A DNA stretch of 64,000 bases from Rhizophlyctis rosea (taxonomy: Eukaryota > Chytridiomycota > Chytridiomycetes > Rhizophlyctidales > Rhizophlyctidaceae), in assembly GCA_027596075.1 (NCBI GenBank), contig JADGJC010000014.1:168413-232412 (forward strand). Direction: 5' to 3'. Below, piece by piece: positions 46,922 through 56,459 of the stretch; position 1 is the first letter of the stretch, and every line of letters starts with the position of its first letter. The translations under genes were made by a program, and so were the position numbers. A model generated the notes under the pieces. It saw nothing but the letters and a program-made list of their open reading frames with translations. It was not told the DNA's origin and ran no database searches.

Positions 46922-47599
46922 GGTGGGCGTGGACGATTGGCGAAACGGACAGGGGGATGTTTGATATGTACGAGGTTGCTTTACATGTCAATAAGTTCGG
47001 AGGTATGATACATTCAAAATTCAACGCATGCGCCGAAATGGGTACGTAATTTTGAGGATATCAAATGTTTTTGGATCCATGCAGCTGTGAAGTGCATCCT
47101 TTTGTTTTATACCGTGCTCCCAATCCTGTTCCCGAAAGAAAAAAACCACAACATCAGTCAACTCGGACGGCAGGCAGGACCGTGAATCTTGGAATATTCC
47201 ATGCAAAAGGTGGGGGAGCTGGAACAACTGAACAACCACCGCGCGCGGAGATGTGTCCGTTGGAAGAAGGACGATGGCATGAACGGGATGTAGACTTTGG
47301 TGCAAGAGCTCCAAGTGGAGCTTCTGTCGCGTGACGGAATGTGGTGGAGTTGATGCACCGCCACCATCGAGAAAGCCTCACAACCCCAATGCACACAAAA
47401 TTGAAAGCTTGCGTGACATCAGCTTGCTGAATCGTCTACCTTTGTGATTGATTCTTAGCATATGAAGGGCAACTGCATTCGAAAGACAATTGTCTTGGTA
47501 GATTTAAAGAGCCTGCAAGGTGAAACGCACAAGGGGTTCTGACATCTCCAAAGCAATATTTATAATAGAACCAAACAGCAAACCTCTGCAATACAACAA
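46922..47599. other. Intergenic
   Basis: 678 bp between the expansin-like start and tRNA-Val; short frames only. Confidence 0.4.
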
Positions 47600-47673
47600 G
47601 GTTTCGTGGTGTAGTTGGTTATCACACCTGTCTAACACACAGGAGGTCTCCGGTTCGATCCCGGACGAAACCA
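47600..47673 (+). tRNA. tRNA-Val (anticodon AAC)
   Basis: Cloverleaf fits: GGTTTCG pairs with CGAAACC, anticodon stem CCTGT/ACAGG holds CTAACAC with anticodon AAC, and the T arm has GGTTCGATCCC. No intron. AAC (as IAC) reads valine codons. Confidence 0.93.
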
Positions 47674-47997
47674 TTGGTTTTTCATGATACCGTCTGTCTG
47701 GCATACTTTTTTTGGCTGTTCCATGATATTGTGCTCAGAATTTTTGGCAGGTATCGACCATTCAATGTTTCAATCTCCTTCTCGGTTCCTCAGACATCCC
47801 ATTTTGGTTGACGACCGTCAACGAGACGCCCTGCCTTTCCGATGACACATGGGGATGCAAAAAGAGTTAGAAAGCTTGAGGCATTGCACAGGTCTCGACT
47901 TGGCAGATGAAGTTTTAGATGAATGATTTCGATGAACAACGCCCACATGATTTTGTATCATTAGAAGAAAGGATGTTTACGCTTGTTCTGGTGTATC

Positions 47998-48525
47998 CTA
48001 TCTATCAGTGTTGAAATCAATGATGGTGCCACCGATGTTCTCAATGTCAAACAACTCGAAGATCGCAGTGGGATTCCGAAGGCTGAAGATCTTTAACAAT
48101 ACACCTGCATCAAGAGGCAGTCAAATAAAAATGATACTCGCTTGTTGGCAGCACTCCATGTTTTGGATATCAATATGAGAGTGCCGGTTTGTTTGTGTTA
48201 CTCGAATTACAGCAACATCAAGTGGCAATGTTGCCTTCTTATGGGGATGAAAATCATGTGGGATGTGCAGTAAGTCTTGGGCAATCAATATATGCACTGC
48301 CCTTTTTTGGTCTTCATTCAGATAATCACGACACGAAACATCAAAGATACAGTCAATCACGTCGGATATGCGGTAAGTCCTTTCAAATCGCTTCATGTTT
48401 GTCTCGTGTCTGGGGTTTCCAAAATTTGGTACATAAAAAACCGATGCTTCAGCTAACGTTGCTACTTTGTCCCTCAGTATGTCGGCTTTCAACATCGCAG
48501 TAGCAACATCGTTTATATCCATCAT
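47998..48525 (-). CDS. Unrecognised 164-residue protein, head-to-head with array
   Basis: Exons 48525-48138 and 48104-47998, 33-bp intron (tentative), 164 aa. It starts MMDINDVATAMLKADILRDK and contains EASVFYVPNFGNPRHETNM, DVIDCIFDVSCRDYL, ALP-free sequence, and ends SLRNPTAIFELFDIENIGG before a TAG. The amino-acid mix, a phase-keeping intron and the absence of low complexity support coding. Its first ATG (48525-48523) overlaps by two bases the ATG (48524-48526) of the first ADP-ribosyltransferase-like copy on the other strand, in the palindromic CATCATGG. No family recognised; no signal or TM. The intron is short, so the last 36 codons are less sure. Confidence 0.45.
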
Positions 48526-49254
48526 GGTTTTTGCTTTCCTCGAAAACGCTTTCCGCCGCAAGTCGGGCAAAGCTGAATGCAAAGATGAAGGAACACAAAC
48601 TAGTCAGTCAGGTTATTGCGTTGCATTATGTGGACTGAAACCCTCCACCATTCGCTCATACAGCTCTGCAGCTCTCACATCTGTCCACTCAGCGGGGATG
48701 CGGAAACTCGAAGTAGTCGACGTCCTACCTCCGCCCCATTTACGTCCCACCTGCGCACAGGGCAAACACATCCGCCAGCGAGATCCAACAAGCACGACCC
48801 ATCCAAGAAAGCCTGGCACGACTGGCTCAAGAATCACGTCAACTGGGACTCCACTATGACCATCAAGGACATCACTATAATCCGCACCCACGCATGGTCG
48901 ATCATCCACCCGGAAGATAAGACGGATGCTCAATACACAGTCGCCTACCTCTACCACGGCACCCCCTCTCGCAACATCAAATCAATCACTACAACCGGGT
49001 TCAAAGACATCAAAACTGGGACCTGGTTGGCCGCCAGCCCGAGCACGTCGGTTTGGTACTGCTGGAAGGATAGCTTTTATAGTTATAAAAGAGGTCAGAC
49101 GCGGAAAGGAAAGCTTATCTTATCGTGTGTCGTCGTTCAGCATGGGGTCGACACAGTTCCTGCGCGTGCGGCGGCTGTTGGGAGTGTGGTGGTTGTGATG
49201 AAGCCCAGCAGAGTTGTTCCGATTGCGGTTATTGAGTTTGAGGGGGCGTTCTGA
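48524..49254 (+). pseudogene. PARP-like ADP-ribosyltransferase copy A, frameshifted
   Basis: First of five tandem paralogues. The leader from ATG 48524 reads MVFAFLENAFRRKSGKAE with KDEGTQTS, matching the leader of copy E. The core then runs KKAWHDWLKNHVNW, YLYHGTPSRNIKSITTTGF, TWLAASPSTSVWYC, KLILSCVVVQHGVDT, and VVVVMKPSRVVPIAVIEFE. Leader and core are in different frames: by alignment with copy D a net loss of about 7 bp lies upstream of the core (near 48740-48790). No splice solves it. A start at ATG 48628 in the core frame would give a novel N-terminus. The core itself is uninterrupted, so loss is recent or partial. Confidence 0.5.
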
Positions 49255-49726
49255 AAGGGGAGCGGAGCGGGCGAGTAGGTGCTGGCAGCGAAGTGATGCG
49301 GCGAAGTGCAAATGTTGGGGGTTGGATTTTGTGAAATTCGGTAGTTCGATTGTATATTCTTTACTTTTTTTTGCATATGTTTGTAAACAGAGCTCCGTAG
49401 CGGAGTTTATCACCATGAGTTTGCAGAAGTGGCTCAGTTGTCATATTGAAGTATCCGTTGATTCTGCTGTAAGGGATTGTGGCAGGGGTCACATGTCATA
49501 TGTTTCAGATGCAAGCTTTTCATCAAATTGCGCCAGTGGCTCGTGTCATGCCTTTCTCATTGCATAACCTGCATTGACAAGCACATTGGGGAGCGCACAT
49601 ATGCCGCAAGTTGTCGACTGTCTTGTCTGATTCCTGCTGCCTCCGTGTCTTTTTCAACATATAAAACATCTAGCGCAACATCCAGAGTATCCAGCGAACA
49701 AAAAACCCCTACATATATATACAACC
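49255..49726. other. Spacer A-B with copy B promoter
   Basis: Contains the shared element at 49489-49512 and a TATA-like ATATATATAC near 49713-49722 just before the leader of copy B. Confidence 0.45.
49489..49512 (+). promoter_or_regulatory. Shared upstream element, copy B
   Basis: TCACATGTCATATGTTTCAG then ATGC; the same order CACATG(T/C)...ATGTNTCAGAT recurs upstream of copies C and D. It lies about 240 bp before the leader and about 320 bp before ATG 49808. CACATG is an E-box-type core. Confidence 0.5.
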
Positions 49727-49807
49727 GTGGTCTTCGCTTCTCGCAAAAGACTCTTTCGCCGCAAAAGTCGGAAAGCTTACAACCCCCACAACAAAACAAC
49801 CGAAGCA

Positions 49808-50341
49808 ATGGCCACACCCCACCATCGTCCCGTGAACGCGACCTGCATGGATATCCCGGACCCGCCGGCAACCTACAACGACGAAACCTCGCGCAAAGCC
49901 TGGCACGACTGGCTCAAAACTTACGCACATTGGAACCACCCCAACCTCACCATCAAAGAAATCACCAACATTCGCACCCACACCTGGATGACCTCCCACC
50001 CCGAATACAGCCCACACTTTCACCACACCGTCCGTTACCTCTACCATGGCACTCCCTCCCGCAACGTCCAATCGATTGTCACCAATGGCTTCCACGGCTG
50101 TACTTACATGGCCACAAACCCGGCGATTTCCATCCCATACAGCATGAAAGAACAGAACTATTCCTCCTACCAACAACGTCGTCGGACGGAAGGCACCATG
50201 ATCCTGTCGTGTGTGTTGGTTCGGATGGGGGAAGATTCATTCAATCTGTCATATCCGGATGATAGGAACGTCGCTATTATGAAGAGCAGCAAGCGCATTG
50301 TGCCGATAGCTGTCATTAAGTTTGAGCATCAGTACTACTAG
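49808..50341 (+). CDS. PARP-like ADP-ribosyltransferase copy B
   Basis: 177 aa from ATG 49808. Core: RKAWHDWLKTYAHW, RYLYHGTPSRNVQSIVTNGF, YMATNPAISIPYSMKE, MILSCVLVRMGEDSF, VAIMKSSKRIVPIAVIKFE. His is in YHGTP and Tyr in SIPYS, the pattern H...Y that binds NAD in PARP-type ADP-ribosyltransferases. Upstream an RKRLFRRKSRKA leader like that of copies A, C and E is present in the same frame from 49727, but its expected ATG is GTG. So translation from 49808 drops the basic leader. The core is intact and the product may still act, but would lose any membrane or nuclear function of the leader. Confidence 0.55.
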   Translation: MATPHHRPVNATCMDIPDPPATYNDETSRKAWHDWLKTYAHWNHPNLTIKEITNIRTHTWMTSHPEYSPHFHHTVRYLYHGTPSRNVQSIVTNGFHGCTYMATNPAISIPYSMKEQNYSSYQQRRRTEGTMILSCVLVRMGEDSFNLSYPDDRNVAIMKSSKRIVPIAVIKFEHQYY

Positions 50342-50998
50342 GGAGTGCTAGTGAACGTTAGCTGTTGCGGATCCAAAAATGAGCGGGTATAACTTCTTGG
50401 CGGGTTGTGAGAGGCATATAGGTGCGATAGCTTGTTGCAGATGTTTGTAATATCAAAGCTTCTGAGCTACGTCTCTGGGCTGATGTAACAGCTTGTAATG
50501 TAGCTTGTGAAGCCGCATCTTTCCTGTCTCTTTCGTACTGTGTTACATAGGACATATACACTTCACCAACTCCTCCTGCATCCACAAACTCCCCACGTCC
50601 AAGACCTGCGAACAGCTCTAACACCACAACACGTAATCGCTAAGAAATGCAAGTTTCTGAAAATGTGTGGATATTTCGGTCGCGGTGTACATTGAGCGCC
50701 TGCCCAAGTGGCACGGCTATCATGGAACCAATACATCAACATGTGTCACATGTCAGATGTCTCAGATACTTTCCGTGCGTTGCCGGTGTCTTGGAGTTCT
50801 AACAGTCAGACCACGTTACCAAACCTCTCCCACCCATTCTCACACCTTACTTTCAGTCATCATCATCTCCATCTCTCAAATCGCCACTCACCATCCTGAA
50901 AAGCAACCCAACATCCCAGTACCCCAGATCCATCTTTCACCGCCCACAAGAACCGAAAAACCTCTATTCAAACGCTACGCATCAATCACGCCGACACA
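50342..50998. other. Spacer B-C with copy C promoter
   Basis: 657 bp; holds the shared element at 50745-50769. Small frames only. Confidence 0.45.
50745..50769 (+). promoter_or_regulatory. Shared upstream element, copy C
   Basis: GTCACATGTCAGATGTCTCA then GATAC; followed by GCGTTGCCGGTGTCTTGGAG, which also resembles the region after the copy D element. About 230-255 bp before the start codon. Confidence 0.5.
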
Positions 50999-51607
50999 AT
51001 GCTCCTCTCCGCTCTCCAAAACCTCTTCCGCCGCCGCGAAACCCGTCGCAACACCAAACCAAGTAAACCTCTCCGCCCCACCAACGCAACCTGCATCGAC
51101 ATCCCTGACCCGCCTCAAACCTACACCGACGAAACCTCCAGCGCCTGGCACAACTGGCTCACAACCTACATCAACTGGCAACCCAACCTCATCATAAAAG
51201 ACATAACCATCATCCGCACCCACACCTGGACCACCACCCACGAGCAATACAAACGCCGCGCAAAGCACACCGTCAGATACCTCTACCACGGCACACCAGA
51301 ACGCAACATCGCCCCAATCACCACCGCAGGCTTTCAAACCTCCCCCCACGGAACATGGTTAGCCACCAACCCCACCACGTCCGTCGGTTATTGCTTCAAA
51401 GAATGCCGATACACCCCATTCGATCCTACCTACCAACCGCCAACGGTGCTCCGTGGAAAGCTGATCCTGTGCTGTGCGCTTATCCGGAGGGGGATGGATA
51501 CGTTTGATGGGAATGTCGGGTTTGATGGAAGTGTGGCGGTTATGAAGAGTCCCGAACGGGTTGTGCCGATTGCGGTGATTGAGTTTGAGCAGAATGTGGT
51601 TTACTGA
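50999..51607 (+). CDS. PARP-like ADP-ribosyltransferase copy C (intact)
   Basis: 202 aa, the best-preserved copy. Leader MLLSALQNLFRRRETRRNT (hydrophobic then Arg-rich), a short Pro/Thr linker with LRPTNATCIDIPDPPQT shared by all copies, then SSAWHNWLTTYINW, IIRTHTWTTTHEQY, RYLYHGTPERNIAPITTAGF, GTWLATNPTTSVGYC, GKLILCCALIRRGMDTF, and GSVAVMKSPERVVPIAVIEFE. In PARPs the order is HG(T/S)...I...G(F/L)..., then G(I/Y)(Y/W)FA..S.S..Y, then a strand V(V)...QVLP(x)YLIEY; the match is in order and spacing. The third triad position (Glu in PARP1) aligns with Val, as in mono-ADP-ribosylating PARPs that carry Ile, Leu or Val. Function inferred: ADP-ribosylation of protein or nucleic acid; not shown. 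Confidence 0.6.
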   Translation: MLLSALQNLFRRRETRRNTKPSKPLRPTNATCIDIPDPPQTYTDETSSAWHNWLTTYINWQPNLIIKDITIIRTHTWTTTHEQYKRRAKHTVRYLYHGTPERNIAPITTAGFQTSPHGTWLATNPTTSVGYCFKECRYTPFDPTYQPPTVLRGKLILCCALIRRGMDTFDGNVGFDGSVAVMKSPERVVPIAVIEFEQNVVY

Positions 51608-52634
51608 GGGGAGGTGAGGAGTAGGAGTTATGATGAGGGTGTCGAGAGTTAGGTTTAATGGTATGGGTTCAGTAGCATTCATTGCAGGCGGGAAGGCGCT
51701 CATTGCGCCGGGAAGAGCATGTCTTTGTATATCAAAATGTCGGAAGAGAGCAGTGAAACTCAGTTTTGGCGCACATTTCTCCACCCATCACATATCTCGA
51801 CGTGTTTGGCCCTTCGGCGCATGAAGGGTAGTAGTACTACTTGGAGCTGGGTTGTTGTGTGACGAACGCATGATGCTGCCTGTTTTTGCTCAGCGGGGAG
51901 GTGTCTTCCAAATATCCAATTACCGAGCAGATCAGCGTAGTCAGCGTTGCTGTTGACATGCGCATTGCATGGTGCGGATGCAATGTAGAGCATATTCTCT
52001 GCAAAGATTTTTGAAATCGTCATTGGATACTTACATGCGGGTGTTTCGGGATTAGAAGTCTTGATCTTGAACTTCTGTCATGTACCATGGTGCACGTTGC
52101 TTGCATTTGGTTATACTACAAACACACTACCCCACCCCTTCACCAAAACCCGCTCCCCTCTCTGCCACGGGACTTCTTTTGTGTCACATGTTGGCCCAGA
52201 AGTCTGCTAAAAGCGGCACAGCTTTTCATCTTGACTGGTAGCACACGCGTTTCGGATCACGTGTCGGATGTTTCAGATGCTATCGCGCCCGTTGCCAGTT
52301 ATTGGAAGTTCAGTTCGTCCGTCCACATCGATATATATAGACTGAGAACTAGGTCATTCCGATAGTCTCCTCAATCTGCGCATCCCCACTTAACAAAAGC
52401 AAACCCCAACGTCGACCTTGACCACAGTCTGCTATTTCAACAAGAATTTCTTCCACCGCTAAGCTTGCAGAGCGCCACCGCAACTACAAGGCACGAACTG
52501 CTTCACCATTCGTCTACACAATTTTAGCCATTTCAATCATCATTTACCCATAGCACCTTCCGCCAATACAGATCGAAACGCCCCATGCAGTAAGCCAATC
52601 ACCCCACCAGGCCCCACCACATCCGACGAAAGCC
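51608..52634. other. Spacer C-D, 1.0 kb, with possible divergent fragment
   Basis: Contains the shared element near 52255-52280, a TATA-like TATATATAG near 52331-52340, and a minus-strand frame 52021-51763 (MTISKIFAENMLYIASAP, EQKQAASC) that faintly resembles the 164-residue protein beside copy A. Confidence 0.35.
52255..52280 (+). promoter_or_regulatory. Shared upstream element, copy D
   Basis: GATCACGTGTCGGATGTTTC then AGATGC, with CACGTG (a palindromic E-box) in place of CACATG. Lies about 355-380 bp before ATG 52635. Confidence 0.5.
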
Positions 52635-53207
52635 ATGCTCCCGCCACCGAACCTCCGCCCCGTCAACACAACCTGCAACGACATCCCAGACCCCCCAACA
52701 ACCGACCACGACCAGCAATCTCGCAAAGCCTGGCACGATTGGCTTACAACCTATGTCAACTGGAACAAACCATTGTCCATCAGGTCCAAACAACCCACCA
52801 TGGTCATCAAGAACATTCAAATCGTGCGGACCCACACTTGGACAACTTCCCATCCCCAATACAACCCAAGCCACCACCACACCGTCCGCTACCTCTACCA
52901 TGGCACCCCCTCCCGCAACATCGACTCGATCACTACCGAAGGATTTCGGGCATCGGCCCAAAAGACATGGTTGGCCGTCAACCCCGCATACTCTGTGTCC
53001 TATTGCATCAAAGAAGATCCATACCGGTACAACTACTGCGGGTCTATAACAGGAAAGCTGATTTTGTGTTCTGTCCTTATTCAGAAGGGGGTGGATGAGT
53101 TTAATGGGGGTGATGGTTGTGATGGTACGGTGGCGGTTATGAAGAGCGCTAAGCGGATTGTGCCGATTGCTGTTATTGAGTTTGAGCAGACTGGGTATCA
53201 GGGATGA
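52635..53207 (+). CDS. PARP-like ADP-ribosyltransferase copy D
   Basis: 190 aa from ATG 52635: MLPPPNLRPVNTTCNDIPD, SRKAWHDWLTTYVNWNKP, a 7-residue insertion (IRSKQPT), RYLYHGTPSRNIDSITTEGF, KTWLAVNPAYSVSYC, KLILCSVLIQKGVDEF, GTVAVMKSAKRIVPIAVIEFE. The catalytic-core features are complete. The equivalent of the LFRRK leader upstream (about 52440-52470) has degraded (NKNFFHR then TAA), so the product starts at the inner Met, as for copy B. Confidence 0.55.
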   Translation: MLPPPNLRPVNTTCNDIPDPPTTDHDQQSRKAWHDWLTTYVNWNKPLSIRSKQPTMVIKNIQIVRTHTWTTSHPQYNPSHHHTVRYLYHGTPSRNIDSITTEGFRASAQKTWLAVNPAYSVSYCIKEDPYRYNYCGSITGKLILCSVLIQKGVDEFNGGDGCDGTVAVMKSAKRIVPIAVIEFEQTGYQG

Positions 53208-53826
53208 GGGCGAAGGGGACGGGAAGAGGAGAGGAGAAAGTGTGAAGTGGGGATCGTCGGAGGGAGGGGAGGATGCGCCTGGGTAAAAGAGAAGGTGGAG
53301 AATGGTTGAGTCAGCATTAGCTTGCTTTGATTTTTGTTGCCTGTAAGATGTCTCATTGCGTTGATGGATGTATGTATATGTGATCAAAAGCTTATCGGCA
53401 GGAGATTGCCGCAATGAGACGTCGAGGCCAACCTTGACTGTATGATACCATCGCATAAGTCGCATATAGTGGTTTCTCTCTCACTCACAACACACTTGTC
53501 ACGCAAGCCTCAATCCACCAATCATTTGTGTCAACACGTTCACTTGGTAGGAAGTTTGCACGACTGATGTGTTCACTGCAAGGGCAGAAATCGATCGCAT
53601 AACAATCACATGTTTCGTGTTCCAGATGGGTGCTTGTTTGGTGTGTCTCAGTAGCTGCTTCGGCGACGACTGGCCGAATTCGTCCCGGACTCCTGTTCGT
53701 GGTTTCACCTTGCATCGCTCATCGCTCAATAAAAACACTAAAAACGTTAGAAAGGCTCAATAACACTCGTACCTCCCACCGCCTACTCCAAAAGACGTGT
53801 GAGAGCCAATATTGAAAAGCACGAAC
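53208..53826. other. Spacer D-E
   Basis: About 620 bp, no gene called. A weaker match to the shared element (CACATGTTTCGTGTTCCAG) occurs near 53608-53626. Confidence 0.35.
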
Positions 53827-54644
53827 ATGGTCTTCCAAATCCTCAAAAAAGCTCTTCCGCCGCAAAACTCGCAACGCCCGCCGCAACGGTGAAGCAGACG
53901 AGACACAAACTACTTCACCGGCTGTTCGACACAGGTCCGGCTTTTGTGATCCTGAACCCAGCACCACCAGTTGTCAGCACAAGTCCAGCCTTTGTGGACT
54001 GGGACTTAACAACCCCCACTCGTCCGTACAGCACCACTTGTCCAAACACCGCCCCTGGTCGCCGCAGACACCCCACCCACTGAAACCAATCATCTCACCA
54101 TCCTCACCATCAACCAACATCATGTCCGTCCCCACCCTCCGCCCCGTCAACTCAACCTGCACCGACATCCCTGAACCCGCACCAACCTACATCGACGAAA
54201 ACGGATCCCGCCAAGCCTGGCACGACTGGTCTCACAACCTACATCAACCGGAACTCGCACCTCATCACCATCAAAGACATCAAAAATCCTCCGCGCCCAC
54301 ACTCACTTGGTCAACGCTCCCACCCCGAATACGACTCCACCGGCCCCTACATCCTCCGTTACCTCTACCACGCCTGCACGCAATGTTCAGTCCATCATTA
54401 CGAATGGATTCTTTGGACTCCTACCACGGCATATGGATGGCGACGGATTCGGCCATGTCTGTTCCGTACAGCTATAAGGAGCGGTACTATCATGAACCGG
54501 GTGGAAGGGAGGGTTGATCTTGTCGTGTGTGCTTATTCGGGTTGGGGGTGGGATACTTTCAACAGTGATTATGGGGAGTTTGGGAATGTAGCTATTATGA
54601 AGAGTTCGAAGCGGGTTGTTCCGATTGCTGTTATTGAGTTTTAG
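53827..54644 (+). pseudogene. PARP-like ADP-ribosyltransferase copy E, decayed
   Basis: Leader from ATG 53827 matches the family but shifts frame within ten codons. The core is recognisable in three frames: LRPVNSTCTDIPEPAPTY then SRQAWHDW (frame 1), a frameshift at about 54230 (AWHDWSHN for AWHDWLTT), RYLYH with the GTP lost near 54370, GIWMATDSAMSVPYSYKE, then LILSCVLIR and AIMKSSKRVVPIAVIEF ending TAG 54642-54644. At least four indels; not expected to be functional. Confidence 0.7.
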
Positions 54645-55256
54645 GTGTTGCTCCTAGCTGGTATGGGGAAGATTAGGCGCTTAGAGTTGGAGTGGTGGAT
54701 CGTTTGGGAATTAGTTGGTTGGGGGTCGAAGGAGGAAGTTGCAGGTGATGAACGGTGACATAACCAGTTCATTGCACAAGATAGGGTGTCAAGTAGTTGT
54801 ATTCCACGTTTGCTTTCAAAGGAAGTGTGTAAAGTTTGTGTGATGCATGGTCCCGATTTTCCAAAGCAGACTCTGGGTTTCCGAGTTTTTTGAATGAGTG
54901 TTTTACTTTACGGGGTATTGCTCTTCAAAGTTTCACCTTGCCTTCTTCCGAGTTGCGTCTTTGGACTCTAGTCCTTCGAGGAGAGGTTGGTGAAGTGTAG
55001 GATGGAGGCATGCGTGTTTGTTACGTGGTTGCTGCGAAGGGCAATTTTGGCTGGGTTTGCCCGGGTGGTCGTCGTATCCCTTCATGCAGACGCCTAGGAG
55101 CTTACTGATGTCGCAAATAAGAATGGTTTCTCGATGCTTAAAGTTGAATATGGTCCGTGAACAGAGTTGTTCCGAAAAAACCTTGTTGACAGAGTGGCAG
55201 GTATACTATGTCATACATATGTGTGCTCACTTACAGGCTCACTTGCAGCTCTCGCT
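54645..55256. other. Intergenic
   Basis: About 610 bp between copy E and the RCC1-like gene 3' end; nothing recognised. Confidence 0.4.
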
Positions 55257-56459
55257 TTACCACTCTCTTTCTTCTGCCCGAACCCACAAAAACCCATGTC
55301 CATACCCACACCCCAAAACCTCCACCTTCCTCCCCGCACCAACATCCACAACCTCCGGAACAACAACATCCCTCTCATGTCCCACCCCACAATTCCCATG
55401 CTCGTTCCACCCCCACGCCCAACACCCTCCCTCACTATCGATCGCTAAACAACTCTCCGACGCCGCCGTGACGTGTGTTATTATCGGCGCGCGGTGCGGG
55501 TCGCGTGAGAAGAGTGGGGATGTTGCGCGGTGGGTGGAGGGTATTGTTGTGCGGGGTTTGGTTGATGGTGGGGATTGGTTAAACGAAGGAGGTGTTGGCG
55601 AACCTAGTTGACCGTGATCGTTTCGTCCCCATGTCAACACCTTGTGTTGGGATGTTACGATGACGCCTGCGTGGGTCCATCCCGCGAATAAAGACTTGAT
55701 ATTCGCCTGCATGATCATCATTGGCGTCTCTACAATCGACACCTTCTCGGGGGGTTGCATCAACACTCCATGTCTATTCCGTCCCACACCCAATAGAACA
55801 TTCCCCGTCGTCAACATCAGCGTAAAGTGTTGTCCTGCAACCATGTCTTTTGTCGCTAAGGGTGTAGGACCTGTCGGGAGGGGTGTTGGATGTTGGATGA
55901 CAGGAGACGGACCTAGACCGAGTGAAGAGAACTTATTAGATCCCCATCCGTAGAGAGTTCCCTCCACATCAAGAGCGAGGGAATGGCGCATCCCAGTTGT
56001 GATTTTCGTTATGGGGTGTGGGAAGGGTGGGAGGGGTGTTGGTGTTGGTATGGTCTTAAGCTCAGGGTGCAACCCGCACTGACCAAACTCATTCGCTCCA
56101 CAACTCCACACACCTCCTTCAGAATCTAACAATATCGTGTAATCCCATCCACAAGCAACTTGGATGAATTCCACTTCCACCCCCTCCCTCATCACTACCA
56201 CTTTCCGAAATTGCGGTAAATCTCCACCCCGGGTATCGGATCCCAGTTGTCCTTTATCGTTCTGCCCGCAAGTCAGTAAGCGTCCACAGGCCGTGACGAC
56301 AGCGGAATGGTTTGCGCCGCAGGATATTGAGCGGAGTGGTGACGTCAAGAGAGAGAGGATTTCTGGGGAGGATGTGCAGGGTGTTGGGGTGGACGCGTCG
56401 TGGGGTTTTGGGAGGGAGAGTTGGCCGTGGGCGTTGGATCCGAAGGAGTAGAGTGGCAT
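55257..56459 (-). CDS. RCC1-repeat protein, SERGEF-like
   Basis: Single exon, ATG at 56459, 400 aa. At least six RCC1-type blades: MPLYSFGSNAHGQLSLP, LLTCGQNDKGQLGSD, VWSCGANEFGQCGLHP, TLYGWGSNKFSSLGLG, LLGVGRNRHGVL, LTWGRNDHGQLGSP, CWAWGWNEHGNCGVG. The CGWDYTILLDSEGGVWSCG step and the length resemble SERGEF (secretion-regulating guanine nucleotide exchange factor). RCC1 folds act as GEFs or ubiquitin-ligase adaptors; no Ran-binding acidic loop is evident, so the role is unsure. No intron, unlike most neighbours. Confidence 0.7.
   Translation of the reverse strand: MPLYSFGSNAHGQLSLPKPHDASTPTPCTSSPEILSLLTSPLRSISCGANHSAVVTACGRLLTCGQNDKGQLGSDTRGGDLPQFRKVVVMREGVEVEFIQVACGWDYTILLDSEGGVWSCGANEFGQCGLHPELKTIPTPTPLPPFPHPITKITTGMRHSLALDVEGTLYGWGSNKFSSLGLGPSPVIQHPTPLPTGPTPLATKDMVAGQHFTLMLTTGNVLLGVGRNRHGVLMQPPEKVSIVETPMMIMQANIKSLFAGWTHAGVIVTSQHKVLTWGRNDHGQLGSPTPPSFNQSPPSTKPRTTIPSTHRATSPLFSRDPHRAPIITHVTAASESCLAIDSEGGCWAWGWNEHGNCGVGHERDVVVPEVVDVGAGRKVEVLGCGYGHGFLWVRAEEREW

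Larger units (their letters stand above)
48524..54644 (+). repeat. Five-copy tandem gene array
   Basis: Copies A-E on one strand, core spacing about 1.1-1.6 kb. All share the RPxNxTCxDIPDP linker, the core blocks, and the basic leader (decayed in B, D). Diverged enough that array arose some time ago. Confidence 0.8.

Noticed and set aside
48524..54644. Alternative reading of the array as bacterial-type ADP-ribosylating toxins recently transferred
   Set aside because: No R-S-E or H-Y-E Glu motif, eukaryote-like promoters, and all copies decaying in place; transfer is not excluded but is not supported by the sequence.
55018..55611. 197-codon plus-strand frame overlapping the RCC1-like gene
   Set aside because: Shadow of the minus-strand RCC1-repeat coding sequence, where repeats are clear.
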